From NCBI GenBank assembly GCA_045599645.1, contig JAZRWI010000023.1, forward strand, positions 1-64,000: a stretch of DNA of 64,000 nt, read 5' to 3'. Every line of letters begins with the position of its first letter. Within the stretch, counting starts at the first letter, position 1. Below the pieces are notes generated by a model. It searched no databases, was not told the DNA's origin, and saw only the letters and a program-made list of their open reading frames with translations. The DNA comes from RUG334 sp045599645 (GTDB lineage: Bacteria > Muiribacteriota > Ozemobacteria > Ozemobacterales > Ozemobacteraceae). Shown piece after piece: positions 51,570-58,962 of this stretch. The position numbers and the translations under genes were made by a program.

Positions 51570-52568
51570 TTATTCTCTGTCCATTTCTTCTCTCAAGTAT
51601 TCTATAAACTTTGAGAAGCAGCTCTTACAGCTGAAATCTGGCAGAAGTCTGATTTCAATACTATCAGTGATTATTAAACCGTTTTTATGTTTGTTTAAAT
51701 ATATTAAGCCATTCTCTGGATGCTTATCACCGTTATCTTCAAGTAGAATTCTGATTGTTTTGGATTCTCTGCCAATAACGATTTCGGAAGCTAAAAACTT
51801 TGAATCACCACGAGACTTTGAAAGCTCATTATAGTCTGAACTATGGGCGGTTTCCCCAGTTCTCAGTTCCCGGTCTCCTAGTTCTGCTTTTTCTTCTATT
51901 CCGTATTCTTCAAATGCTGTTTTTAAATCTTTAATATATTCTATACTGCTGATATCACCATTAAAACAGTAAGTAATACCACCATTAAGGGCTTTTGAGG
52001 CTGTTAATTTTACAACATCAGCTAAAATCCCTTCAAAAACTTCATGCATCTTCAATAAGTTATCTGGTAGAGTTATAATTTCATAATTTATTGCTCTAGT
52101 GGCGAAGCTTTCACGGTTTGCTTCTGCTGTCAGAATTTTGATATTCTTACATCGGTTATTTATGCATGCTGTGAATTCTTTATTTAAAGAAGCTTTCTCA
52201 CAAAACTGAGGTTCATCATTGGGGTTAGAAAAGGCTGTATTTCTCCCAACCCCCAACCCCAAGTCCCCAGTTCCAGGGGTTCCTTCCGGTTCTATTACTA
52301 TTGCTGTGTCTATTTTAAAATCAGCTTTTACCCAGCCTGGTTTATGCGATGAAGACCAGGGTGAATGTTCTGTTATATCTTTGATGGCGGCCGCAGATAC
52401 ATACTCTTCTGCTCCTTCAAAAAAGATAGATTTTACATCAAACCCTGCATGCGAAAAAAGCATTGCTAGTTCAATGCCTTGAGCACTAGCAATGCCTTTG
52501 TTAAACGCTATTAATACGTTCTGCTTCTTAGTTGTCTTTCTTTTCGCTGATTTCAACTTCCAGAGCAC
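51570..52568 (-). CDS. Degenerate CoaBC-like flavoprotein homologue
   Basis: 332 residues with a GTG start overlapping rpoZ by 41 bases. Residues 17-68 (NVLIAFNKGIASAQGIELAM, then FDVKSIFFEGAEEYVSAAAI) align by eye with the start of CoaC/Dfp flavoproteins (K-I-L-L-G-V-x-G-G-I-A-A-Y-K-A-x-E-L). It also occupies the coaBC slot between rpoZ and priA seen in many genomes. The Gly-Gly-Ile of the phosphate-binding turn is Lys-Gly-Ile, the catalytic His region is not recognisable, and most of the CoaB synthetase half cannot be aligned. Two heptamer repeat arrays sit inside the frame. It could be a decaying or a repurposed gene; the frame is still open. Pantothenate activation may depend on another copy. 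Confidence 0.6.
   Translation of the reverse strand: MLWKLKSAKRKTTKKQNVLIAFNKGIASAQGIELAMLFSHAGFDVKSIFFEGAEEYVSAAAIKDITEHSPWSSSHKPGWVKADFKIDTAIVIEPEGTPGTGDLGLGVGRNTAFSNPNDEPQFCEKASLNKEFTACINNRCKNIKILTAEANRESFATRAINYEIITLPDNLLKMHEVFEGILADVVKLTASKALNGGITYCFNGDISSIEYIKDLKTAFEEYGIEEKAELGDRELRTGETAHSSDYNELSKSRGDSKFLASEIVIGRESKTIRILLEDNGDKHPENGLIYLNKHKNGLIITDSIEIRLLPDFSCKSCFSKFIEYLREEMDRE
51851..51885. repeat. Heptamer array inside the coaBC-like coding region (1)
   Basis: Five seven-base units in register on the plus strand: TTTCCCC, AGTTCTC, AGTTCCC, GGTCTCC, TAGTTCT. The encoded residues (G-D-R-E-L-R-T-G-E-T) break any recognisable similarity. Confidence 0.6.
52241..52275. repeat. Heptamer array inside the coaBC-like coding region (2)
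   Basis: Five units in register on the minus strand: TGGAACT, GGGGACT, TGGGGTT, GGGGGTT, GGGAGAA. They encode the Gly-rich stretch G-T-G-D-L-G-L-G-V-G-R. Confidence 0.7.
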
Positions 52569-52734
52569 CTGAAGCGATTTCTTCCATAGCTACTTTAATG
52601 TAGTTATCGTCATATTCTTCTACAAGGCGCTGTTTGCCTTCTACAAGCATTTTTACGCGGTTAGAAATAGCCATAACTGCATCGTATTTGTTAGGAATCT
52701 TGTTAATTATTTCACTTCTAGAGCGGAATTTCAT
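52528..52734 (-). CDS. rpoZ: RNA polymerase omega subunit
   Basis: 68 residues with the omega core N-K-Y-D-A-V-M-A-I-S-N-R-V-K-M-L and K-V-A-M-E-E-I-A-S-G. Omega aids assembly of the beta' subunit and is a (p)ppGpp site in some phyla. Its ATG overlaps the remA stop (ATGA, 52731-52734). Guanylate kinase (gmk), usually between remA and rpoZ, is absent here. Confidence 0.92.
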   Translation of the reverse strand: MKFRSRSEIINKIPNKYDAVMAISNRVKMLVEGKQRLVEEYDDNYIKVAMEEIASGALEVEISEKKDN

Positions 52735-53075
52735 ACTTCAACCTCCGTTGAATCTAAATCAGTTTCGTCAGTGTTATCATCCTGAAGAACTACAACATCA
52801 TCAGAGTCTTCATCTTCAGGGTTCTGACTGGTTTTCTTGCCCATCATGCGGAGAGCCGCAGTTTCTGGGTTTATGGCCGACAAGATTACATGATTTGAAT
52901 CTGTAACGATGATGCTTCTTGTTTTTCGACCATAACTTGCATCTATAAGGCGACCCTGTTCTTTGGCGTCTTCCTTTAAACGCTTAATTGGCGCAGAACC
53001 GGGACTGACAATCGCCACGACGCGGTCTGCAGCTACAACATTTCCAAAGCCTATATTTAAAAGAAGAACCTTCAT
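52731..53075 (-). CDS. remA: RemA-like regulator (DUF370) with acidic tail
   Basis: 114 residues from the ATG at 53075 (M-K-V-L-L-L-N-I-G-F-G-N), with AAGGAAA upstream; the longer frame overlaps yicC and is not needed. The core (V-V-A-A-D-R-V-V-A-I-V-S-P-G-S-A-P-I-K-R, then SYGRKTRSIIVTDSNHVILS) is the RemA/DUF370 family, a ring-forming DNA-binding protein that activates matrix genes in Bacillus. The last 35 residues are mostly Asp and Glu, absent in the roughly 89-residue Bacillus protein. Confidence 0.9.
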   Translation of the reverse strand: MKVLLLNIGFGNVVAADRVVAIVSPGSAPIKRLKEDAKEQGRLIDASYGRKTRSIIVTDSNHVILSAINPETAALRMMGKKTSQNPEDEDSDDVVVLQDDNTDETDLDSTEVEV

Positions 53076-53086
53076 GCGGGGTTTCC

Positions 53087-53962
53087 TTATTCGATGTTCT
53101 GAGCTTGTTCGCGAATCTTTTCGATTTCGCACTTAAGATCGAGAGCTAACTGAGTAATTGCAAAATCATTGATTTTGCTGCTCAAGGTATTAGCTTCGCG
53201 GTTAAGTTCCTGCACTAAGAAATCAAGACGTCTGCCAACCGGCTTGTCAGAACCAAGGATATTATCCAGTTCCTTAAGATGGCTGTAAAGTCTTGCTATT
53301 TCTTCGCTTACGTCACTTTTATCAACCCAAAGAGCTATTTCCATACCAAGTCTTGATTCATCAAAACCGGCTTGACCAGCCAATTCTTTGATTCTTTCTG
53401 TGAACTTGGTTATGAAATTTGCCTTGAATTCTGGAAGTAGCTTTTCAATCTTTGCGATTGTTTCGCGCATTACCTGTGCGTGCTGCTTTATATCGTTTGC
53501 AAGGTTTTCGCCTTCACGCTTACGGGCTTCAACAAAAGCCTTAACTGCTTCTGCCAAAACGGGTTCGATACGCTTCCAAAGTTCATCATTATCTGCTTCT
53601 TCAGAATCGACCTTCATAACCCCAGGCAAAGATAATAAACCATCAAGAGCCATTGGCAGTTTCTTTCCGGTTGATTCGCTGATTTCATCATTTAAAGCTA
53701 TGAGCTTGTTAAGCAGAGGCTTATTGATGATGACGTCCTGATTTGGGTTATAATCGACGATTTCAAGGTGCAAATAAACCTTGCCACGGCTTATAACATT
53801 GCTGACATATTGGCGCATAGCACCATCCGCCCAGTTATAGCCATAAGGTAAGTGGGTATCAATCTGTAAAAAACGATTATTGACAGACTTCAACTCGACG
53901 CTTACACGTCCAGCATTGTCTGTAATACTTGCTCTACCAAAACCTGTTAAACTTGAAATCAT
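53087..53962 (-). CDS. yicC: YicC/YloC family endoribonuclease
   Basis: 291 residues from the ATG at 53962 (M-I-S-S-L-T-G-F-G-R-A), the usual start for this family. The N-terminal V-E-L-K-S-V-N-N-R-F-L and C-terminal DUF1732 region (G-R-R-L-D-F-L-V-Q-E-L-N-R-E-A-N-T) are typical. YicC and YloC cleave RNA and act in sRNA turnover. A frame start at TTG 53971 is rejected because it lies in the -10 box. No leader remains upstream of ATG, so the mRNA may be leaderless. It heads yicC-remA-rpoZ-coaBC-like-priA. Confidence 0.95.
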   Translation of the reverse strand: MISSLTGFGRASITDNAGRVSVELKSVNNRFLQIDTHLPYGYNWADGAMRQYVSNVISRGKVYLHLEIVDYNPNQDVIINKPLLNKLIALNDEISESTGKKLPMALDGLLSLPGVMKVDSEEADNDELWKRIEPVLAEAVKAFVEARKREGENLANDIKQHAQVMRETIAKIEKLLPEFKANFITKFTERIKELAGQAGFDESRLGMEIALWVDKSDVSEEIARLYSHLKELDNILGSDKPVGRRLDFLVQELNREANTLSSKINDFAITQLALDLKCEIEKIREQAQNIE

Positions 53963-53970
53963 AGTAAGCA

Positions 53971-53999
53971 ATTATACCTTGCTGATATATAATAATCAA
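53971..53999 (-). promoter_or_regulatory. Sigma70-type promoter of yicC, close to the start codon
   Basis: Minus-strand TTGATT (53994-53999), 17-base spacer, TATAAT (53971-53976). The -10 ends eight bases before ATG 53962, so transcription should begin at or next to the start codon. Confidence 0.65.
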
Positions 54000-54018
54000 C
54001 TTTTTTGTAAATTGTTAT

Positions 54019-54864
54019 TTATTCCAAAGTTAAGCCAGTGACATCGGTAAATCCACCTTTTTCTATCCAATCATCAATCTGTTTAGCTCTTAATACGGTA
54101 AACGGGTGGGTCATTCTGGCTGTAATCAGAGTTATATAGGCCTGATTGAGGAATGATGCATCTGTTGCGTCTTGATAGGTTTTTATTTGTTTGGTAAAAT
54201 CTTCTTCACTCATCTGGTCATAGAATTTCGGTGATGCGCATGCCATCTTCATGAAGGTTCTGTTGGTTATGTGCCTGTCTTGAACGCAAATAAGACCGGC
54301 TCTGTCTGCTGAAAGCTCTGATTTCCTTTCCCAGTCAAAAATAGCCATTTCTAATCCTGTTGATATAAGGCCGCTTAAACCAAAGGTTGCACTGGCAATA
54401 ATTTCTAATACAAGCTTAAAATGCTTGGCCATAGTTTTATACATAACATGACCACATTTTATATGACCTAATTCATGACCAATTACAAAAAGAAGTTCTT
54501 CTTCGCTAAAGCTTTCAAGCATTCCTGAGGTGACAACTATGAATGGTTTTGTCTGACCATAGGTGTAAGCATTTGGTACAGGATCAGTTGCAACATATAG
54601 TTCTGGTTCTGGAACATCGATTATTTGACAAGCTTCTTTTAATATCTTCTGAAGATTTGGAAGCATTTTGCCTGTTACATGAACATTGGTTGCCAGGTTC
54701 GTCATTCGGAAAAACTGTTCAAAACCAACTTCCATCAATTTTTTAACAAGATACTCAAATCCTGGGATTGCCTGCAAGGCGTCTACTGCCTGTTTATCCC
54801 ATGGATGCTGAAAATGTTCCCTTTTAAGCCCTGTAAAATGTTTTTTATTGCTAAAATCAGTCAT
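54019..54864 (-). CDS. M48-family metallopeptidase
   Basis: 281 residues from the second ATG of the frame (54864), which is eight bases from AGGAG; the first (54870) would be too close. The zinc motif F-V-I-G-H-E-L-G-H-I-K-C-G-H lies near 125-138. The downstream Glu ligand is in the K-S-E-L-S-A-D-R-A-G region. A-Y-T-Y-G-Q-T-K-P-F-I-V-V-T-S-G precedes it, as in HtpX/Ste24-like proteases. Unlike HtpX it has no strong N-terminal transmembrane pair; a weak hydrophobic segment follows the active site. Substrate unknown. Confidence 0.92.
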   Translation of the reverse strand: MTDFSNKKHFTGLKREHFQHPWDKQAVDALQAIPGFEYLVKKLMEVGFEQFFRMTNLATNVHVTGKMLPNLQKILKEACQIIDVPEPELYVATDPVPNAYTYGQTKPFIVVTSGMLESFSEEELLFVIGHELGHIKCGHVMYKTMAKHFKLVLEIIASATFGLSGLISTGLEMAIFDWERKSELSADRAGLICVQDRHITNRTFMKMACASPKFYDQMSEEDFTKQIKTYQDATDASFLNQAYITLITARMTHPFTVLRAKQIDDWIEKGGFTDVTGLTLE

Positions 54865-54915
54865 TCTCATCTCTCCTCAGAAAAATACTATATCAAGTAT
54901 AGCACAAAAAACTTA

Positions 54916-55719
54916 TTAGTCTGCAAAAAGTTGTAAATACTGCTCTGGGGAAATATTTTCCGGGCGGGCCATTGAATCAAGGCCTAGATTTTCAAAACGT
55001 TCTGTCCAGTTGGTTGCAGGAAATGTGCGTTTTAAAGTTGATAAGGCAATCTTTCTGCGTTGGTTGAATAGAGCAGATATATATTTTAATGCTTCTATGC
55101 GTTTTTGGCGTTCTTCATTGCTCATCTGGATTGGTTCTAATATAAGAACACTGCTGTCGATTTTGGGCTGTGGAACAAATGAAGCTGGTCCATATTTATG
55201 ACCAATTCTTGCCTTAGCAAATAAAGCTGTATGAACGGATAAATAACTGTATTCCTTATGGTTGACCGGAACTGAGGCCTTTACAGAGACTTCATGCTGC
55301 AGTAGAAATACTAAACGTGCTGGAGTTGGACCATTTTCCAAAAATCGCTTAATGATAGGGGTACCACAGTAATAGGGGAGGTTGCCGCATACCAGCAGAG
55401 GCTTAGTTGGAGTTGGCAGTTCTTCCTGTTTAAGTTCAAGAAAATCACCCCATGTAATGTTTTCTTTCGGGCATATTCCTTCCAGGATTTCTTTCATGCG
55501 TTCGTCAATTTCAAACAAATGCATATCCGCACCAGTTTCGATAAGACGCTTGGTTAAAGCACCCTTGCCAGGGCCAATTTCCCATACACAATAATTAGGG
55601 TTCGGAGCTAGTTCAGTGATAATTTCGTTGGGTATTCTTTCATCTATACAGAAATTCTGGCCCAGGGATTTCTTGGCTCTGATGCCGTCTGGTCTTGGTT
55701 TGCTGAATTTATTTATCAT
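54916..55719 (-). CDS. rsmA: 16S rRNA (adenine-N6)-dimethyltransferase
   Basis: 267 residues from the ATG at 55719 (MINKFSKPRPDGIRAKKSLG), seven bases after GGGAG; the adjacent ATG at 55722 is also possible. SAM-binding motifs are K-S-L-G-Q-N-F, E-I-G-P-G-K-G-A-L-T and the catalytic N-L-P-Y-Y. It dimethylates the two adenines of the 3' hairpin of 16S rRNA during late ribosome assembly. Its start overlaps the end of rqcP. Confidence 0.96.
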   Translation of the reverse strand: MINKFSKPRPDGIRAKKSLGQNFCIDERIPNEIITELAPNPNYCVWEIGPGKGALTKRLIETGADMHLFEIDERMKEILEGICPKENITWGDFLELKQEELPTPTKPLLVCGNLPYYCGTPIIKRFLENGPTPARLVFLLQHEVSVKASVPVNHKEYSYLSVHTALFAKARIGHKYGPASFVPQPKIDSSVLILEPIQMSNEERQKRIEALKYISALFNQRRKIALSTLKRTFPATNWTERFENLGLDSMARPENISPEQYLQLFAD

Positions 55720-56014
55720 CATCTGACTCCCAGAAATCTTCATTGTCAGCAGGTTTGCGTTCCTTGTCGATTAGAACAGTAAAATATTCGTCTCTGATGC
55801 TCTTTTTTAGGGAATTACCTGAAATCAGCTGTAAGACCTTTATCTGCATTTCGCGTTTTGCAAGCTTTATGTCTATTATATCGCCTACTGCTATTTCTTT
55901 GGTTGGCTTGGCTTTTACGTTGTTTACGCTTACAAGTCCAAGCTTACATGCTTCGTTTGAAAGTGTGCGACGCTTTATAAGGCCTGTTACCTGCAGATAC
56001 TTGTCTAATCTCAT
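55709..56014 (-). CDS. rqcP: S4-domain RNA-binding protein of the RqcP type
   Basis: 101 residues: an S4 domain (MRLDKYLQVTGLIKRRTLSN, then V-S-V-N-N-V-K-A-K-P-T-K-E-I-A-V-G-D) with a short acidic tail. Closest in layout to Bacillus RqcP (YabO), which binds the 50S P site and helps RqcH add alanine tails in ribosome quality control. RqcH is not in the window, so the role is inferred from family only. Overlaps the rsmA start by 11 bases. Confidence 0.85.
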   Translation of the reverse strand: MRLDKYLQVTGLIKRRTLSNEACKLGLVSVNNVKAKPTKEIAVGDIIDIKLAKREMQIKVLQLISGNSLKKSIRDEYFTVLIDKERKPADNEDFWESDDDK

Positions 56015-56038
56015 AAATGCAATTCTCCTAAATATATA

Positions 56039-56065
56039 CAGGCGAACTCTTTTCGAGCTCGCCTG
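56039..56065 (-). terminator. Possible terminator after the parvulin gene
   Basis: Stem CAGGCGA/TCGCCTG extended by CTC/GAG around a TTTTC loop, 35 bases after the stop at 56100 on the minus strand. The following bases are TATATATTT rather than a pure T run, so efficiency is doubtful. Confidence 0.45.
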
Positions 56066-56099
56066 CTTATTAGCTATTCGATGTTGTCGGAATCAGTAA

Positions 56100-58748
56100 T
56101 CATTCAACGAGGTCAATTACTTCCTGATTGCGAACAACCTTAGCCTGTTTTGCAATACCCTTCATGAATGAAGCCAAAGCTTCATTTTCATAGGTAGAGC
56201 GGAGGTTTCTCTTAATCTTAGCTGTTGCTTTTTCAAGAGTGCCCTTGATTTCTTGGGTTTCGCTTTCAAGCTTTACGATATACCAGCCATATGGAGTTTC
56301 AATTGGTTTAGAATATTCGCCAATCTTAAGGTTCCAGATAGCTTCGTCAAGAACTGGGCTATACTGACCTTTAGGAGCTGCCTGAGTCATACCGCCGTTC
56401 ATTGAAGAACTGTCTACAGAATAATCTCTGGCCATCTTAGCGAAGATTGCACCGTCGTTAAGTTCCTGATAAACCTTGTCAGCAGTATCTTTGTCGCTGC
56501 AAAGAATCTGTCTGGTGGTTCTGGTTGCCGGAATATCATACTGAGACTTAGTTTCTTCATAGGTCTTGTTGATTTCGGCGTCAGATGGTTCTAAGGTAAG
56601 CATGCGGCGGATAGAATCTCTGACTTCTGCAAATGTATCATACTGTTCAGCTGCATAAGCAGTAATCTTTACAATGTGCCAGCCAAGCTTAGACTTGAAT
56701 GGTTCAAGGTAAGTATTGAGCTTATTAGCCTTTGCTGCTTCAAGAACATTCTGGTGAAATTCTGGAACATAAATACGACCATTAGCCGAGAAAAGACCAA
56801 TGCCTTCGCCAAGTTCAGCATAAGCTTCACCTGGGTTGTCAGAGAATGGAAGATCAGTGAAGCTGTATTTCTTGCCTTCTTCGTCTTTGCCATATGCCTT
56901 AGCTATAGCGTCGATATTGGCTGATGCATTTTCTGAAACAAGTTTCTTGGCAAGCTTGCCAGCTTCTTCATTTGCCAGCTGGTCAGCTACGATGTCTTTG
57001 ATTTTTGCTTTCAAAGTATCAGTGAGAGAAAGCTGGATAGGATCAAGGATGTTTTCAATCTTGAACAGGTGGTAACCATTCTGGGTCTTGATAACGTCAG
57101 AAACATCACCCTTGTTCATAGCGAAAAGCTGTTCTTCGATTTCAGTTGCAATCATGTCGTAACCGTCACAAAGTTCGTCCTTTAGGAGGTCCTTGGTGTC
57201 TGAAGCGTAATCATCAGTGATTTCGCCCTTGAAGAATGCTGGGAGTAAACCCTTGTTAGCTCTTGATTTGCCGAATGAAAGAGTAACGCCCTTAGCAAAC
57301 TGTTCGCTACCATTGATAACCTTGTTGCGGAAATCTTCAAGACTTGCAACTGCTCTGTTGTCAGCAGTCTTAATCTTGGTTTCGTTTAGAAGCTGTTCTT
57401 TTACTTCTTCGAAGGTCTTAACCTTTTCAGCGTTCCTGGCTTCAACCTTGATGATATGATAACCGTACCGGCTTCTGACTGGTTCTGTTACAGCACCAAT
57501 TTCTGCTGCAAAGGCTGCATCTTCAAATGGCTTAACCATAGCGCCACGGCTAAAGAAGCCAAGGTCGCCACCGTTCTTGGCAGAGCCTTCATCTTCTGAA
57601 TTTTCTGAAGCAAGCTTTGCGAAATCTTCACCATTCTTAGCTTTTTCGTAAATGGCCTGAATTACGTTCTTAGCTTCTTCAAACTGCTTTTCTTCATCGC
57701 CTTCACCACGTGGCTTAATAAGAATGTGACTAGCTTTAACTTCTTCTTTAGTTGTATAGCTGTCTTTGTTTTCTTCATAAGCCTTCTTGAGGTCTGCTTC
57801 TGATACTACGATTGTGCTGAGGTAATTTGGATCTGTAGGCTTTACAAAAATATGAGAAGCTTCGATTCTCTTTGAGGTGAGAAGTGTTGCTTTGTTTGCT
57901 TCATAATAAGACTTAATCTGGTCATCTGTAACTTCAACAGAAGAAGTCAGTGTGCTTGGATCTACAAGGACATGATCAAAGCTGATCTTGTCATCCTTCT
58001 TGAAGCTGTATTTGTGAGAATTGTAATAAGCCTGAAGAAAATCTTCGGTTGCGCTTGCTACTGGAACTACAAGGACTGAACTCTGTGTAACTGTAGCGGC
58101 TGTGATTTCCTGCATTCTTTCCTGAGCATATTCGTCTTCTGTTTCGCCTCTTCTGCGGAGCATGCGAACGAATTCTGTTGGAGTAGTCTGCTGCTTTTCT
58201 CTTACAATGATTTGTTCCTTTGTAACTGGTGGAACAATATTGTTAGCCTTTGCATAAAGGTTAAGAAGATTGATGTTTACAAGCTGACCAATAGCACCTT
58301 CTCTAAAATATTCAATATAGAATTTCTTAAATTCTGGAGACATCTGCTGATATTTAGCATATTCATTAGTATTCTTCAGAGTGCGGAAAAGGGTCTTTGC
58401 GTCAATGTTTGCAGTGTGTGGACCATAAGTAACAGTTAGTGCTGTCTGGTCACCTTTGCCCTGGAGCTTTTCTGGAAGTGCGTTCTGTGCTGCTGCTTCC
58501 TGAGCTTCAAGATTGTCAGCCTGACGCTGCTGTTCTTCGCGCTTCTGATTCTGAACGCGTGTTCCATAACCAATAAAGAAAAGAGAAATCAAGAAAGTAA
58601 TGATTACTGCCCAGATAATTTCTTTAATGTGCATTCTAAGCCAACTCATTGACATGAAACCTGGCTGGGGTCTCTGTTTCTTATGAGATTTGTGGCTTGA
58701 TGAAGTGTTTTTTAACTCTTCAGTTGTCTTATTTTCGTTTTCAGACAT
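56100..58748 (-). CDS. Membrane-anchored parvulin-type peptidyl-prolyl isomerase (PpiD/SurA-like)
   Basis: 882 residues. A charged N-terminus (1-37) precedes a single helix (about 40-60), so the chaperone part faces the periplasm. A SurA-N-like segment (about 90-190) is followed by a first complete PpiC domain near 334-435 (A-S-H-I-L-I-K ... G-G-D-L-G-F-F-S-R-G ... Y-G-Y-H-I-I-K-V). Two partial or diverged copies follow (about 480-565 and 620-695), then a last domain near 743-835 (R-Q-I-L-C-S ... P-Y-G-W-Y-I-V-K-L). It likely folds exported proteins such as the large secreted proteins of this window. GAGGTGA precedes ATG. Confidence 0.92.
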   Translation of the reverse strand: MSENENKTTEELKNTSSSHKSHKKQRPQPGFMSMSWLRMHIKEIIWAVIITFLISLFFIGYGTRVQNQKREEQQRQADNLEAQEAAAQNALPEKLQGKGDQTALTVTYGPHTANIDAKTLFRTLKNTNEYAKYQQMSPEFKKFYIEYFREGAIGQLVNINLLNLYAKANNIVPPVTKEQIIVREKQQTTPTEFVRMLRRRGETEDEYAQERMQEITAATVTQSSVLVVPVASATEDFLQAYYNSHKYSFKKDDKISFDHVLVDPSTLTSSVEVTDDQIKSYYEANKATLLTSKRIEASHIFVKPTDPNYLSTIVVSEADLKKAYEENKDSYTTKEEVKASHILIKPRGEGDEEKQFEEAKNVIQAIYEKAKNGEDFAKLASENSEDEGSAKNGGDLGFFSRGAMVKPFEDAAFAAEIGAVTEPVRSRYGYHIIKVEARNAEKVKTFEEVKEQLLNETKIKTADNRAVASLEDFRNKVINGSEQFAKGVTLSFGKSRANKGLLPAFFKGEITDDYASDTKDLLKDELCDGYDMIATEIEEQLFAMNKGDVSDVIKTQNGYHLFKIENILDPIQLSLTDTLKAKIKDIVADQLANEEAGKLAKKLVSENASANIDAIAKAYGKDEEGKKYSFTDLPFSDNPGEAYAELGEGIGLFSANGRIYVPEFHQNVLEAAKANKLNTYLEPFKSKLGWHIVKITAYAAEQYDTFAEVRDSIRRMLTLEPSDAEINKTYEETKSQYDIPATRTTRQILCSDKDTADKVYQELNDGAIFAKMARDYSVDSSSMNGGMTQAAPKGQYSPVLDEAIWNLKIGEYSKPIETPYGWYIVKLESETQEIKGTLEKATAKIKRNLRSTYENEALASFMKGIAKQAKVVRNQEVIDLVE

Positions 58749-58823
58749 GCTTGCCGGTCACCTCTTGGATCTTTGTGTACAATATATGAGCTATAAATTA
58801 TTGCCAACATATAAGTGCCGAAA

Positions 58824-58852
58824 AGTATATCATTACAAAACAAGTGTGTCAA
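58824..58852 (-). promoter_or_regulatory. Sigma70-type promoter of the parvulin gene
   Basis: Minus-strand TTGACA (58847-58852), 17-base spacer, TATACT (58824-58829), about 75 bases before the ATG. Confidence 0.75.
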
Positions 58853-58925
58853 TTCTATTCTTGCTACAAAGCAATTTCAATATTGATGCGGATTTTCAAG
58901 CCAGAAACCCCAATGCCGAATCCTA

Positions 58926-58954
58926 TTGCTTAGAAAACGAACTTACTATATAAT
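58926..58954 (+). promoter_or_regulatory. Sigma70-type promoter of murJ, close to the start codon
   Basis: TTGCTT (58926-58931), 17-base spacer, TATAAT (58949-58954). The -10 ends eight bases before the murJ ATG and there is no Shine-Dalgarno sequence, so the transcript should be leaderless or nearly so. Confidence 0.68.
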
Positions 58955-58962
58955 CTCAAACT

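Noticed and set aside
53963..53971. TTG start of yicC
   Set aside because: The TTG lies at the end of the -10 box, so it would not be transcribed; the family start M-I-x-S-x-T-G-F-G-R is at 53962.
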